Origin: a virus
Direction: 5' to 3' (one strand)
Length of the DNA stretch: 64,000 nucleotides
IMG/VR virus record: IMGVR_UViG_3300006921_000011
Span: 1 to 64,000 of that record
Below, in pieces: positions 26,175 through 35,855 of the stretch (position 1 is the stretch's first letter; every line of letters begins with the position of its first letter). The translations under genes and the position numbers were made by a program. A model generated the notes under the pieces. The model saw nothing but the letters and a program-made list of their open reading frames with translations, did not search any database and had not been told where the DNA came from.

Positions 26175-27458
26175 TTATTCTAATTCTAAATCTTCTTCAT
26201 TCATATCAATCTCATCATCTATATCTTCCAGAGCTTCATCTTCTTCTACTTCTGGGTAAGGAAGTGGTTTCGACACGGAGTCATAACTTCTAGGACCTCT
26301 TTGGTCTCTTCCCGAACCTACTAACTCTGCTGTATAAGTCATAAAATTATCTAATTTAGTCAAAGTATTCATTATTTGATGTCTAGTTTTTTCATCCTTA
26401 ATAAAATTCCAAGCTTTCTTTAGGTTAGCTACTATATTCTCTATTCCAGATGCTGCAGATGAACCAGGATTACGACCTTGCCATTCTGATTGTTCATTTA
26501 ACATATAATCAGTTCTTTTTAACCCTCTGATTCTTTCTCTAATAATTGAACTTTTTATTGCATCAAATGTTTCCATAATCATTAAGTCTATTTGTTCTAA
26601 TTGACTCTTTTGATATAAATTGTCTACAGACTCAAAATGAGTACCGTATTCTCCTCTATATTCATGGTCTTCATCGTAGGCCATATCTTTTGCAAGGTTA
26701 TGTCTATGACTTCTACTCATATGGTCATGTTTTAATCTGTACTCATCACGTCCTTCGTCTTCACCATAATTATAAGTTTCTTCACCTTCACTATCTTCTT
26801 TCATATCCTGTTTAATGGCTTTGTCTCTCGCAGCTTTCCAATCGTCCGAATCAATGTCCCCATCACCATCATGGTCCTTCTTCTTCCCTTCTTCTAATTT
26901 ACCTTCTTTTTTATTGTGAGCTTTGATGGCAGCGGCAACTTCTTCTTTGGACATCTTTTCGTCTTCTTGTAATCTTTGGTCTTTAATATTTGAATACACT
27001 CCGATAACTTTTCCTGGTCTTCCGTCGTATGTGTCACGTTTTTCTACCTTATCAGGTGCTCCCATATACTCTTCTTCACCTAACTCATAATCTCTTAACT
27101 TATCCATGTTTAAATAAGCTCCGATTTCATCTTCATCAAAACCTTCTTCACTTTGGTCTTCAACATAGCCAGGGTTAAATTTACCTTTTTCATAGCTAGG
27201 TCTTCCACCATGTCTATAATCATCAAAAATCTCTTCTTCGTTGGTAACTGTCATATCAGTATAGAAATCTTCTGAATCTCCGACTGCTGCGTCTACTGGA
27301 GGTGTTAACTGTTCGTTATATTGTTTTTCCATTAAACGAGTTAGTTGTTCCTCACTAACCATTATTTCCTGAGGTGTAGACCCATAAGTTTCATGAATCT
27401 TCTTGGTTTTACCCAACCCTTCTAATATATTAGATTTTTTTAAATTAATTTTCTTCAT
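26175..27458 (-). CDS. Acidic protein with EF-hand-like calcium loop, downstream of the sheath gene
   Basis: A 427-residue acidic protein. A DHDGDGDIDSDDW loop near residue 200 fits the EF-hand/dockerin pattern (Asp at 1, 3, 5, Gly at 6, Ile at 8, Asp at 12). Residues about 75-150 and 210-280 are rich in E, D, Y, G and H and look disordered; the last 30 residues are very acidic (EEDEALEDIDDEIDMNEEDL). The N-terminus MKKINLKKSNILEGLGK contains an ILE site, a weak match to the cargo leaders. It starts 2 bases after the sheath stop. Possibly a head core or virion protein; function unknown. Confidence 0.7.
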   Translation of the reverse strand: MKKINLKKSNILEGLGKTKKIHETYGSTPQEIMVSEEQLTRLMEKQYNEQLTPPVDAAVGDSEDFYTDMTVTNEEEIFDDYRHGGRPSYEKGKFNPGYVEDQSEEGFDEDEIGAYLNMDKLRDYELGEEEYMGAPDKVEKRDTYDGRPGKVIGVYSNIKDQRLQEDEKMSKEEVAAAIKAHNKKEGKLEEGKKKDHDGDGDIDSDDWKAARDKAIKQDMKEDSEGEETYNYGEDEGRDEYRLKHDHMSRSHRHNLAKDMAYDEDHEYRGEYGTHFESVDNLYQKSQLEQIDLMIMETFDAIKSSIIRERIRGLKRTDYMLNEQSEWQGRNPGSSAASGIENIVANLKKAWNFIKDEKTRHQIMNTLTKLDNFMTYTAELVGSGRDQRGPRSYDSVSKPLPYPEVEEDEALEDIDDEIDMNEEDLELE

Positions 27459-27460
27459 TT

Positions 27461-30400
27461 TTATACGTTCTCAAAAGATGCTCCTGTTGGAGTTATTAGG
27501 AATTCAACACTAATGAATTCAAGTGACCTAGTTGGTTTGATGTAAATCTTACCTTCTAAAGTATTTTGGTCTATTAACTGTGGGTCGTCAGATAGTACAA
27601 CTCTAAAGTCAGTTAATCCTCTTTCTCTTCTAATTGAATCTAGAATTGGATTTACTAAGTCTAAGAACTCATTTCTAACTTGTTCGTCATTTTGTTCGAA
27701 TAACAATCTAACCGCAACAGCCGATATAAGTTTTCTAGCTTGTAATAACAATCTTCTCACATTTATTCTATCTAACGCAGATTCTGCTACTTGTAAAGTT
27801 TTGTTACCCCAAATTACCGTACCCACATCTGAATAAGTTGCGATTGGGTTAATTCTTCCTTGGTAAAGTGTGTCTCTCTCATCTAAAGTAAGTTTCTTTC
27901 TCGCTTTAACCGCATTTACAATACCACGAGTATAACCTGCCGATGCGAACCATGGGAATGATATATTATCAGTCAACGCGATGTTTCTCATTACTTCATA
28001 CGTTGGTGGTATATATATTCTTACATTATTCTCTGTGTCATTATTAAGAACCCATGGATAGTAAGTAGCCGTATAGTTGGAATCTATTCCTGTATTTTCT
28101 AAAGCTTGAACCGCATTTAGTGGTGAAACTATACTTGTTGCGTCACTTGGTGTTGCTACAAACATGTTATAGTCTGGTGTCGTAGTCACATAAAGTGAGT
28201 CAGCTCTATCATCTTCAATCATCTCTATAGATTCTTCTACTAGATTACTATTGTTTACATAGTCAATACCAGGAGTAGCGAAAACGTTAATGTTAACCGC
28301 TTCTGGATTTGCAAATGTTTGGATAGCATCTAAGTATGGGTAATAATCTGTACTTGCATCTAACGTACCGATTGGTTTAAATGAACCGTCTCCTGTAGCG
28401 TTAGGATATTCTGTAGTTGGACAAGCTCCTGCTAAATAACCACTTTGACCTCTTCTGTACGCATCTGAGTTACTTCTAGTTTTTCTATAAATGTCCCAAC
28501 CATCAAATCCACCATATGGTAATATTGTGAACTTTCTAGAGTTTAATCTGTAGTAAGGGTCAGTAACTAAAGTAGGTTCTTTTCTAAATGTAGCGTCACC
28601 CACAACAAATTGGTCAGTTAAACCTGATGTTCCACCTGCTGGACATCCACAATTGATAGTTGCACATAACTCACCTTGTGTGTAAAGACATGTCGCGTCC
28701 ATATCCATGTGGAATCCTTGTGTTAAACAAGGCCAATCATTACCTGTTGGGTCTGCACATTTATCTGTTGGTGCTTGTTTTCCTTTATATGTAAAGAAAT
28801 CTGGGTCAATTCCAATAGTATCAGATATACCTAAATAAACCTGTCTTGGTTTATCACCCGCACTTATCACTTCGTTACTACCTCCTGACGATGTTCCGAA
28901 AGGTGGGTTATAAATTACCTCTCCTGGATAATCATATTTTCTTTTGTAAAGAACTGTTGGGTTCTTTCTATTTGCATATTTTCTAAATTGGTAACCTTCG
29001 AATCCACAAGGTAATGCTGTCCATAAAGTGTCATCCACTTCAATATCTGGATTCATTTCTAACATTGCGTATCTACTCATTAATTCGTAAGTTCCATCTG
29101 ATGTACCTATCTTTTTACCAATGTAACTGTTTAGAGTTGGGTTTAAACTACATCTACTGTATTTTTCCAATACAATAGGGTTAGAGTCTGTATCGTTAAA
29201 GTCTCTAATTACAAAATCAAATTCTTTTCTTTCAAAACTAATATTAATTATTGAGAACTTAACCGCTCGGTTTGCAGCGTCTCCATCAGGGATTGTTATA
29301 AATCTAAATAATTGGTATACTTTGAAACCTCTTAATTCCGATACAATCCAAGGAGTTACTGGAGTTTGCCATTTTTCTTGGTAGAATGCTATAGTGTCTG
29401 TATTTGCTGCCTCTCTAAATGATGGTAACGCTTGTAACGTACATCTTAATCCTCTTACATAACCTTTTTTCCAGAAATGAGTTAACATTTTAGGATAGGC
29501 CTCCTCAACAAAAATAGGTACCTGAGTTGTGTCTCTATCAAAATTACCTACACCGTAAACTCTTTTTATGTAGTTAGTAGAACTTTCATTCATAGAAACA
29601 TCAAACATTCTACTTACACCTGTTTTATCTATTACTCTCATTCCGAAATCCGAGAATGGGTCATTTAATACTTCACTCCATGTCGACCCTGTACATACAA
29701 AAGCCACATCAGTAGAACCTGTTACTTCATACTCAGGACCACCTGAAGATAATGTACTTAATCCTCTTGAACGGAAAGTTGCTACTACTTGGTCATGGTA
29801 TTCACAATATGTGTCTGCACTTAATGGACACATTGTGACTGTTGTTACCGCACTATATTGTGATTGTTGTATACTAGTTCCTGTAGTTGATATATCCATC
29901 GCGGAAGTTACCACTCCAGTTCCACCACTTTTTTGACCTAATGTAACTAAAACAGAATAACCGTCATATTGTTTTGTTACAGAATTATAATTAAAGAAAT
30001 TATAAGTCCAACTATCATTTTTATCATTACATCTATTTGAACAGTGACTACTTAATCTATCTGACACACCCCATCCATTTGTTCCTGTTACTGAAGAATA
30101 AGGTATTGGTGCTGCTTGTGATGGGTAGTTAATAGAACTAGCTGAACAACTACCAGAATACTCACCAAAGTTGTGACATCCATAAGACCATCCTAACCCT
30201 GTTCCAGAAACTGCTACATCTGCTGGTGAACCATCTAAGGTTGCTGGGTGTTGTCCATTTAATTTTCCAGATGCGTAAGTATAAAAGGATGTTAAATCCG
30301 CTCTTAATGTTGTAGTACTTCCATTATACAATTCTATTGTGTTATCCATCATATTACCTAAGAAAGTTGAACCAGCGATAATACTATCTATTACTGAACC

Positions 30401-30904
30401 ACCTGCCGCATTTTTAACTGTATTAGTAGAAGCTGTAAATACGGTAGTAAATGAAGTTTGTTGAGTACAAGCTTCCGTAAGACCGGTTACACCATCACAA
30501 CAGTTTCCACCGTGTGCGCTTGTCTCACAAATGTGTTTTAATGTGGAACAATCTATATCACCTAAAGTTACAACTGACCATGAAGGTCCAGCGTCATAAC
30601 CAGAGTAACCTAATACTCTTGTTACAAATAATTGATTTGATTGTTGTAAATAAGCTTTTGCGATATACCCTAATTCGTATTTAGGTATTTGTGAACCTGT
30701 GTACTTTTCTGCACTTACTCCACCGAAATACGTGGTAAAATCACCGTATGAACTTATAAAAATCGGCTCAAAAGCCGGTCCTCTTAATGTTTCACCTGCG
30801 AGACCTAATGTTGTAACCCCAACACTCTGGGATACGAAACTAAGGTCTTTCTCTGAAGTATACACTCCAGGGGAAACAAAAACTCTGTTAGAATTGTTAG
30901 CCAT
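27461..30904 (-). CDS. 18: Contractile tail sheath protein (gp18-like), greatly enlarged
   Basis: 1147 residues against 659 in T4 gp18. The N-terminus (VFVSPGVYTSEKDLSFV, LVGPAFEP-like GETLRGPAFEPIFI) and the last 250 residues (GTVIWGNKTLQ, RINVRRLLLQARKLI, then EGKIYIKPTRSLEFISVEF) are classic sheath parts, the latter holding the arm that links subunits. The extra length lies between them, mainly residues about 110-450, rich in Cys, Gly, Ser and Thr (CETSAHGGNCC, HCSNRCNDKN), and probably forms surface domains. The sheath contracts to drive the tube. An ATATTTAT element lies 41 bases upstream. Confidence 0.92.
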   Translation of the reverse strand: MANNSNRVFVSPGVYTSEKDLSFVSQSVGVTTLGLAGETLRGPAFEPIFISSYGDFTTYFGGVSAEKYTGSQIPKYELGYIAKAYLQQSNQLFVTRVLGYSGYDAGPSWSVVTLGDIDCSTLKHICETSAHGGNCCDGVTGLTEACTQQTSFTTVFTASTNTVKNAAGGSVIDSIIAGSTFLGNMMDNTIELYNGSTTTLRADLTSFYTYASGKLNGQHPATLDGSPADVAVSGTGLGWSYGCHNFGEYSGSCSASSINYPSQAAPIPYSSVTGTNGWGVSDRLSSHCSNRCNDKNDSWTYNFFNYNSVTKQYDGYSVLVTLGQKSGGTGVVTSAMDISTTGTSIQQSQYSAVTTVTMCPLSADTYCEYHDQVVATFRSRGLSTLSSGGPEYEVTGSTDVAFVCTGSTWSEVLNDPFSDFGMRVIDKTGVSRMFDVSMNESSTNYIKRVYGVGNFDRDTTQVPIFVEEAYPKMLTHFWKKGYVRGLRCTLQALPSFREAANTDTIAFYQEKWQTPVTPWIVSELRGFKVYQLFRFITIPDGDAANRAVKFSIINISFERKEFDFVIRDFNDTDSNPIVLEKYSRCSLNPTLNSYIGKKIGTSDGTYELMSRYAMLEMNPDIEVDDTLWTALPCGFEGYQFRKYANRKNPTVLYKRKYDYPGEVIYNPPFGTSSGGSNEVISAGDKPRQVYLGISDTIGIDPDFFTYKGKQAPTDKCADPTGNDWPCLTQGFHMDMDATCLYTQGELCATINCGCPAGGTSGLTDQFVVGDATFRKEPTLVTDPYYRLNSRKFTILPYGGFDGWDIYRKTRSNSDAYRRGQSGYLAGACPTTEYPNATGDGSFKPIGTLDASTDYYPYLDAIQTFANPEAVNINVFATPGIDYVNNSNLVEESIEMIEDDRADSLYVTTTPDYNMFVATPSDATSIVSPLNAVQALENTGIDSNYTATYYPWVLNNDTENNVRIYIPPTYEVMRNIALTDNISFPWFASAGYTRGIVNAVKARKKLTLDERDTLYQGRINPIATYSDVGTVIWGNKTLQVAESALDRINVRRLLLQARKLISAVAVRLLFEQNDEQVRNEFLDLVNPILDSIRRERGLTDFRVVLSDDPQLIDQNTLEGKIYIKPTRSLEFISVEFLITPTGASFENV

Positions 30905-30945
30905 CTGTTATTATTTTAATTGTTGTTTATTCGTTTTATTTCTTA

Positions 30946-30953
30946 ATAAATAT
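30946..30953 (-). promoter_or_regulatory. Candidate late promoter element before the sheath gene
   Basis: ATATTTAT on the minus strand, 41 bases upstream of the sheath ATG, in the 110-base divergent gap with the small plus-strand gene. Confidence 0.42.
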
Positions 30954-31014
30954 GAATCTCTTAACGAAAAGAATTACATAAAACTAGGTATTTATGATTA
31001 AGTATGAATAAAGT

Positions 31015-31200
31015 ATGACTATTTTCTACCTTACGACCATGAATGACAAGAAACCCATAAAAAACCTTAAAATTAAACCTGAGATACATAAGGTCCTAAA
31101 AGACTATTGTAACGATAAGGGTTTGAAAATGTTTAAGTTTGTAGAAAAACTAATATTAGAGAAATGTAGCCCTAAAAAAGACATATATGGGGACTTATAA
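31015..31200 (+). CDS. Small ribbon-helix-helix-like protein
   Basis: 61 residues from the first ATG; a second in-frame ATG at 31039 gives 53 residues beginning MNDKKPIKN and is an equally plausible start. The core (LKIKPEIHKVLKDYC, then LKMFKFVEKLILEKC) has a short strand followed by two helices as in Arc/MetJ-type DNA-binding proteins, so a small regulator is possible. It is read divergently from the sheath and overlaps the end of the converging 389-residue gene by 6 bases. Confidence 0.6.
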   Translation: MTIFYLTTMNDKKPIKNLKIKPEIHKVLKDYCNDKGLKMFKFVEKLILEKCSPKKDIYGDL

Positions 31201-32364
31201 TATCTTACCACAAAACTCAATAGACGCAGGTTGATATGGATTAGTTGGGGTAATAACTAAACTTAAGACGTCCCCACTACTAATCTCTATTATTTGGTTG
31301 TAGTCTATTCCCAAGAATGTCGCGTTCTGATAAACTGTATATGTGTCTATATTATCCTGAGTTGCTATCTGTAAATTAATATTATAATCATAAGTTTTAG
31401 TAATCGAATGTGATGTGGTAATTGTATATCCACTACTAGACACTCCGGTTTGTCCGTTTGTACAAGTACTACCAGTTTGTCCATCATAGGTACACCCACT
31501 ATAAAAGTCCCAAGACTCACACACCTTATCAGGATTTTCATCATTTATACTATGTGGTTTCTTTTTCTTAGTTTTTGTTCCCGTTTCAAAGAGTAATAAA
31601 GACCTAGAGATAGCTGGTGTCACCTCAAACTCTTCTTCGTCTATTAGAAATCCTTGCATTTGGAATGTATAATTCTGCATATAGTATTTCCTACTTTCTA
31701 AATCTGATATTTGACTTTCATCACTAATAGTTTCTAATATGATTGGAATGTAGTGTCCTTTAACGAAAGTATAAGCTTGTCTCGAACTAAATTTTTGTAG
31801 TACTACTCTATTAAATTGATTTAATTCTCTCATTCTATTACATATTAACCTCACCTCATAGGTTATATCTACTGGAACTGGTTGTGGTATCTTATAAAGG
31901 TCCATTCCTTTTCTTTGTCCATCCCACGTAGGTACCTTTGCATAGTGAAAAGTTTTTCTATTAGGTATTGTATATTGTAGGGACGGGTTTGTACCAAACT
32001 GTACATCTGGTCTTCTAACTACACAAACAAAAGGTAGGGTCACATTTTCGTCACCATCTACAAATTCCCATGTATTAGTAAATTCTCCCCATCTTTGTGT
32101 TGTTAAAATTTGTTTAATTACTGGTACTTCTTTTCCTTGTAATGTTATAGGAATTTCTGATGTAACAAAATCTAACATCCCCAAATCTAGGTCTGCATGT
32201 AAAACACTTTTAGGTAAATAAGTGCCATCCTTAGTTATAAACTCCGCTAATTGTTTTCTTCTTTCAGGTGTGGTATAACCATTATAACCATATGGGTAGT
32301 TTTCCTGATTTCTTACTACCGGATAGATATCTAATGATTTTTTTACTTTTTTAGGTATTGCCAT
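31195..32364 (-). CDS. Virion protein of the head-tail connector region, unassigned
   Basis: A 389-residue protein. Residues about 60-230 are beta-rich with conserved-looking segments (LTTQRWGEFTNTWEF, RLICNRMRELNQFNRVVL, FVKGHYIPIILE) that I associate with structural proteins of this phage type. The C-terminal 100 residues carry Cys and Gly/Thr-rich strands (CESWDFYSGCTYDGQTG) that look like an added surface domain. It follows the 171-residue gene by 2 bases and lies near sheath and neck genes, so a neck, terminator or collar role is likely. No specific T4 counterpart recognised. Confidence 0.65.
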   Translation of the reverse strand: MAIPKKVKKSLDIYPVVRNQENYPYGYNGYTTPERRKQLAEFITKDGTYLPKSVLHADLDLGMLDFVTSEIPITLQGKEVPVIKQILTTQRWGEFTNTWEFVDGDENVTLPFVCVVRRPDVQFGTNPSLQYTIPNRKTFHYAKVPTWDGQRKGMDLYKIPQPVPVDITYEVRLICNRMRELNQFNRVVLQKFSSRQAYTFVKGHYIPIILETISDESQISDLESRKYYMQNYTFQMQGFLIDEEEFEVTPAISRSLLLFETGTKTKKKKPHSINDENPDKVCESWDFYSGCTYDGQTGSTCTNGQTGVSSSGYTITTSHSITKTYDYNINLQIATQDNIDTYTVYQNATFLGIDYNQIIEISSGDVLSLVITPTNPYQPASIEFCGKIL

Positions 32365-32366
32365 GA

Positions 32367-32882
32367 TTATATTCCTTTAAATTCGTCAGGTTGTGTTGGT
32401 ACACAAACTAAAGTTCTGTAAAAAGATTTATACCCCAATATGGTGTGTGTATTATCTGAAGTCACTTTACCGTCATTTGCGACAGTATAATAATTTACTT
32501 TATCTTCAGATTCTGCATAACCAATATAGTCTCCATACCTTACGTCTATATCTAATTCTTCTAAATGTCTTTTATAAACACTAACTCTAAGATTTCCAGG
32601 TTCATTATATCTTGCAAGTCCACTCGCATAAGATGAATTAGTTGGTTCAGCAATCTGTACATAAGCTTTAAATTCAACCGGTGGAAAGAATCTTATTTCT
32701 TCTGATGAAGCTTCACCGTATACGTCATCAACATTTGTCTTACTTCTATCCACACTATATAATACTAATGTAAAATTTAACCAACCATGCAACCACTCCA
32801 TCCCCATTCTTTCTTGGAGACGAAAATCTTCAGAACCGAAAAATTTATTTACCCTAGTTATTGGTATTTTTTTATCACTCAT
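32367..32882 (-). CDS. Probable neck / head-completion protein, unassigned
   Basis: A 171-residue protein, mostly beta with a conserved-looking aromatic N-terminus (RVNKFFGSEDF, EWLHGWLNFTLVLYSVD) and a core FFPPVEFKAYVQI, followed by VRYGDYIGYAESEDK. Size and position beside neck genes fit a T4 gp14- or gp15-like connector protein, but this is inference from context. An ATATTTAT element and a TATAAATA lie just before its ATG, with GAGG as a possible Shine-Dalgarno. Confidence 0.6.
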   Translation of the reverse strand: MSDKKIPITRVNKFFGSEDFRLQERMGMEWLHGWLNFTLVLYSVDRSKTNVDDVYGEASSEEIRFFPPVEFKAYVQIAEPTNSSYASGLARYNEPGNLRVSVYKRHLEELDIDVRYGDYIGYAESEDKVNYYTVANDGKVTSDNTHTILGYKSFYRTLVCVPTQPDEFKGI

Positions 32883-32897
32883 GACCTCTTTTTATTT

Positions 32898-32926
32898 ATA
32901 AATATCATATAATCCCTTATATTTAT
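32898..32926. promoter_or_regulatory. Pair of divergent late promoter elements
   Basis: ATATTTAT occurs on the minus strand at 32905-32898 (15 bases before the 171-residue gene) and on the plus strand at 32919-32926 (20 bases before the helicase start). Both are in the 64-base gap between the divergent genes. Confidence 0.45.
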
Positions 32927-32946
32927 GATGTAAAAATTTATATATT

Positions 32947-34689
32947 TTGGAAGTTAAGATACCTGAAAGAGAAGCATCAGCCATCCTAGAGTCATATTCT
33001 GGGGCAAATAACTACATCTTAGGAATAAAGGAGAGATGTAAAAGCAAATACTATAAACTTAGTAGAAAACAAGCAGAGTACATTATTGATTACCAACATA
33101 CGGTACCTAAAATTGCAAGAAAATGGGTTAAAGTAGATAAGTACTATGGTATACAGTTACAGGAAAAAAAATTATTGACTACTGTCCCCGAACAAATATG
33201 GGTGGAAAAGATATTAATAGAAAAAGACAAATCATACCAAATCTGGGGAAAAGTACTACAGAACGAGGAACTGTATAGCTTTTGGGTTCCAAAGTCTCAA
33301 ATTGTACCGAATAACCCAACCAAAAAAATCGAAGAGGTAGATTATTCAGAATTTAACCATAGACCACCACTACCACATCAAAAACCTGCGATAGAAAAAC
33401 TAATTAATAATGAAAAGTATATTTTAGCGGATGATATGGGATTAGGAAAGACAACCTCAGCGGTTATCGCATCTAGGATTCAGAAATGTAAAAAAACACT
33501 AATAATCTGTCCTGCATCTCTTAAATTAAATTGGAAGAGAGAAGTGGAGAATTATTTTAAGGGCACTATTAGTATTATAGAAGGTAAAAAGTGGGTCGAT
33601 GGTGATTATGTAATAATAAATTATGACATATTAAAAAACTTTCACTCTTTAGATGATAAACAAAATAGACAGATATTAGAAAATAATTTCGATTTAATTA
33701 TCATCGATGAAGCCCACTATATCTCCAACTCCAAAGCTCAACGTACAAAAATAGTAAATCAAATAACTAATAAGATAAAAAATGTTTGGTTACTATCAGG
33801 TACTCCTATGACCTCCCGTCCTATTAATTATTATAATTTATTAAAAATTGTGGAAAGTAGAGCGACCAGTAATTGGGTGGGATATGTTTTAAGATACTGT
33901 GCAGGTAGACAGTTTAGAGGTCCGGGAGGTAGAAAAATTTGGGATGTAAATGGTGCGTCTAACTTGGATGAACTTAGAGAAAGAACTCAAAATAAGGTTT
34001 TGAGGAGATTAAAGGAAGAAGTCATAGACCTTCCGGATAAAATCATCACTCCAATATATCAAGAACTAAAATCAAAAGAGTATGAAAAAGAAGTGGGTGA
34101 ATATGTTGATTGGTCAGGTGACCACCAAAATCAAGGAATTGCCATTCACTTAGCTAAATTAATGAAAGTTAGACAAATAATAGCAAATGATAAGATTGAC
34201 ATAACTTGTGATTTAATCAGTCAAGCTTTAGAACAAGAGAAGAAAGTAATTGTATTTACGAATTTTACAGCTCCTTTAATGGCAATGCATGAAAAATTTA
34301 AAAAAAATTCTGTTGTCCTACACGGAAGTATGAAAAAAGAAGAAAGACAACAAAGTGTCGACGACTTTCAAAATGACCCAGAAAAAAAAGTATTTATTTC
34401 TAATTTAAAAGCGGGTGGTGTTGGTATTACCTTAACAGCCGCAGAAGTAGTCATTATGAATGATTTAAGTTTTGTACCTTCCGACCACTCACAAGCGGAG
34501 GATAGAGCTTTTAGAATTGGACAGAAAAAAAATGTATCTATCCTTTATCCCCTGTATGAAAATACCATAGAACAAATAATTTATAACATCCTACAAAAGA
34601 AAAAAAATATAATAGATACTGTTATGGGTGATAATATGTCGGAGAATGACATATTCCAAGAAATCTTAAGTGAATTGAAGGCATTATAA
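32947..34689 (+). CDS. SNF2-family DNA helicase/translocase
   Basis: A 580-residue superfamily 2 ATPase of the SNF2 type. Motif I is ILADDMGLGKTTS (about 159-171), motif II DEAH (about 254-257), motif III LLSGTPMTSRP, and the C-terminal RecA lobe has VVLHGSMKKEERQ, AGGVGITLTAA and QAEDRAFRIGQ (motif VI). The N-terminal 140 residues are a substrate-recognition part. It resembles SMARCAL1-type annealing helicases and may do the branch-migration work of T4 UvsW, which is also expressed late. The start is a TTG at 32947; no in-frame ATG occurs before the conserved region. Confidence 0.88.
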   Translation: MEVKIPEREASAILESYSGANNYILGIKERCKSKYYKLSRKQAEYIIDYQHTVPKIARKWVKVDKYYGIQLQEKKLLTTVPEQIWVEKILIEKDKSYQIWGKVLQNEELYSFWVPKSQIVPNNPTKKIEEVDYSEFNHRPPLPHQKPAIEKLINNEKYILADDMGLGKTTSAVIASRIQKCKKTLIICPASLKLNWKREVENYFKGTISIIEGKKWVDGDYVIINYDILKNFHSLDDKQNRQILENNFDLIIIDEAHYISNSKAQRTKIVNQITNKIKNVWLLSGTPMTSRPINYYNLLKIVESRATSNWVGYVLRYCAGRQFRGPGGRKIWDVNGASNLDELRERTQNKVLRRLKEEVIDLPDKIITPIYQELKSKEYEKEVGEYVDWSGDHQNQGIAIHLAKLMKVRQIIANDKIDITCDLISQALEQEKKVIVFTNFTAPLMAMHEKFKKNSVVLHGSMKKEERQQSVDDFQNDPEKKVFISNLKAGGVGITLTAAEVVIMNDLSFVPSDHSQAEDRAFRIGQKKNVSILYPLYENTIEQIIYNILQKKKNIIDTVMGDNMSENDIFQEILSELKAL

Positions 34690-34690
34690 G

Positions 34691-34698
34691 ATATTTAT
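34691..34698 (+). promoter_or_regulatory. Candidate late promoter element before the neck gene
   Basis: ATATTTAT 34 bases before the ATG at 34733. A TATAAATA (T4 late consensus) also lies at 34720-34727, 5 bases before the ATG, which is too close for a normal leader. Confidence 0.4.
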
Positions 34699-34732
34699 TG
34701 TTATAGAAAAATAACTATTTATAAATAAAGAT

Positions 34733-35854
34733 ATGTCGACAATAATAACAAATACCGAAAGAACCAAACTATATACCCAATTAAAACACCAATTAGGAGC
34801 ACCTATTATTGGTGTAGAATTAGAAGACGAGATGTTAGACTCTCTATTAGAACTTGCTGTTTTAGATTATGGTATGTATGTACAAGATTGGTTGATAGAA
34901 AACCAGTGGTCCTCACTTTATGATATTAGTATAGATGAGGCAGACTTAACAAGAGCTTTTATGACTAGAAGTCTAGACTGGGAAACATCATTCACATATG
35001 CCTATTCAAAGATTGTGGGATTACAAACTGCGGGTCCTTGGGAACTTAAAAAAGATTTTGTCTCTTTAAGTGCCAACACTCAAATTTATCAAATTCCTGC
35101 AAATAGAGAGATAAACGAAATAATGTGGTATACTCGTCCTGAATTAAATGAGATGTTAGTGGACCCCTTTTTAGGTGGTTTTGGTGGTCTTGGTGGTATA
35201 GGTATGGGTGGTGGACTTGGTGGTTGGGCACAAATGGGTATTGTAGGTTCTTATTATATGATGCCTGCTAACGACTTACTATTAAGAATGGCAGATAGAA
35301 ACATTAAAAATAGACTTATAGGTTCAGAATTAACTTATAGGGTGACAGCTGGTCCTAATGGTACTAAGTTTTTACATCTATATAATGTTCCTGGTGGTAC
35401 TTTTGATTTTGGTAGTCAGGAAATTCATGACTCTAGGTGTTGGTATTGGTACTATGACACTGATGGAAATAGAGACGATTGTTTAGCAGCAAATAAAGAT
35501 GTTGTTTTACTACCTTCCGATGTTCCAATAGACGCAATTAAGTATGTCGACCTTAATCCACCGGCGAGAGCTTGGATTAGACGGTATTTTACCGCTCTTG
35601 CTAAAGAAACGTTAGGTAGGGTTAGAGGAAAATATAGTGGAGCATTAAAAGTACCAGATAGTGAATTAACCATGGACTACTCTAGTTTACAAACTGAAGG
35701 TGTTGATGAAAAAGCTAAACTTATAGAAGAATTAACTGGTAGACTTGAGAGACTTAGACAAGATAGTATGATGGAAAGAAAAGCTAATGAGGCTGAGAAT
35801 CTTAATAAAGCATTAACATATCGTCCTTTTCAGGACCCTTATAACGTAATTTAA
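34733..35854 (+). CDS. Neck / head-tail adaptor protein (T4 gp13-like)
   Basis: A 373-residue protein. The N-terminus (ERTKLYTQLKHQLGAP, DEMLDSLLELAVLDYGMYV) forms the helical bundle of adaptor proteins. A glycine-rich hydrophobic loop (GGFGGLGGIGMGGGLGG) near 145-165 is striking, and the C-terminus has PDSELTMDYSSL followed by a coiled coil (KLIEELTGRLERLRQD), common in gp13-like neck proteins. T4 gp13 is 309 residues. It would seal the head after DNA filling and dock the tail. The following fibre gene starts 1 base after its stop. Confidence 0.7.
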   Translation: MSTIITNTERTKLYTQLKHQLGAPIIGVELEDEMLDSLLELAVLDYGMYVQDWLIENQWSSLYDISIDEADLTRAFMTRSLDWETSFTYAYSKIVGLQTAGPWELKKDFVSLSANTQIYQIPANREINEIMWYTRPELNEMLVDPFLGGFGGLGGIGMGGGLGGWAQMGIVGSYYMMPANDLLLRMADRNIKNRLIGSELTYRVTAGPNGTKFLHLYNVPGGTFDFGSQEIHDSRCWYWYYDTDGNRDDCLAANKDVVLLPSDVPIDAIKYVDLNPPARAWIRRYFTALAKETLGRVRGKYSGALKVPDSELTMDYSSLQTEGVDEKAKLIEELTGRLERLRQDSMMERKANEAENLNKALTYRPFQDPYNVI

Positions 35855-35855
35855 T

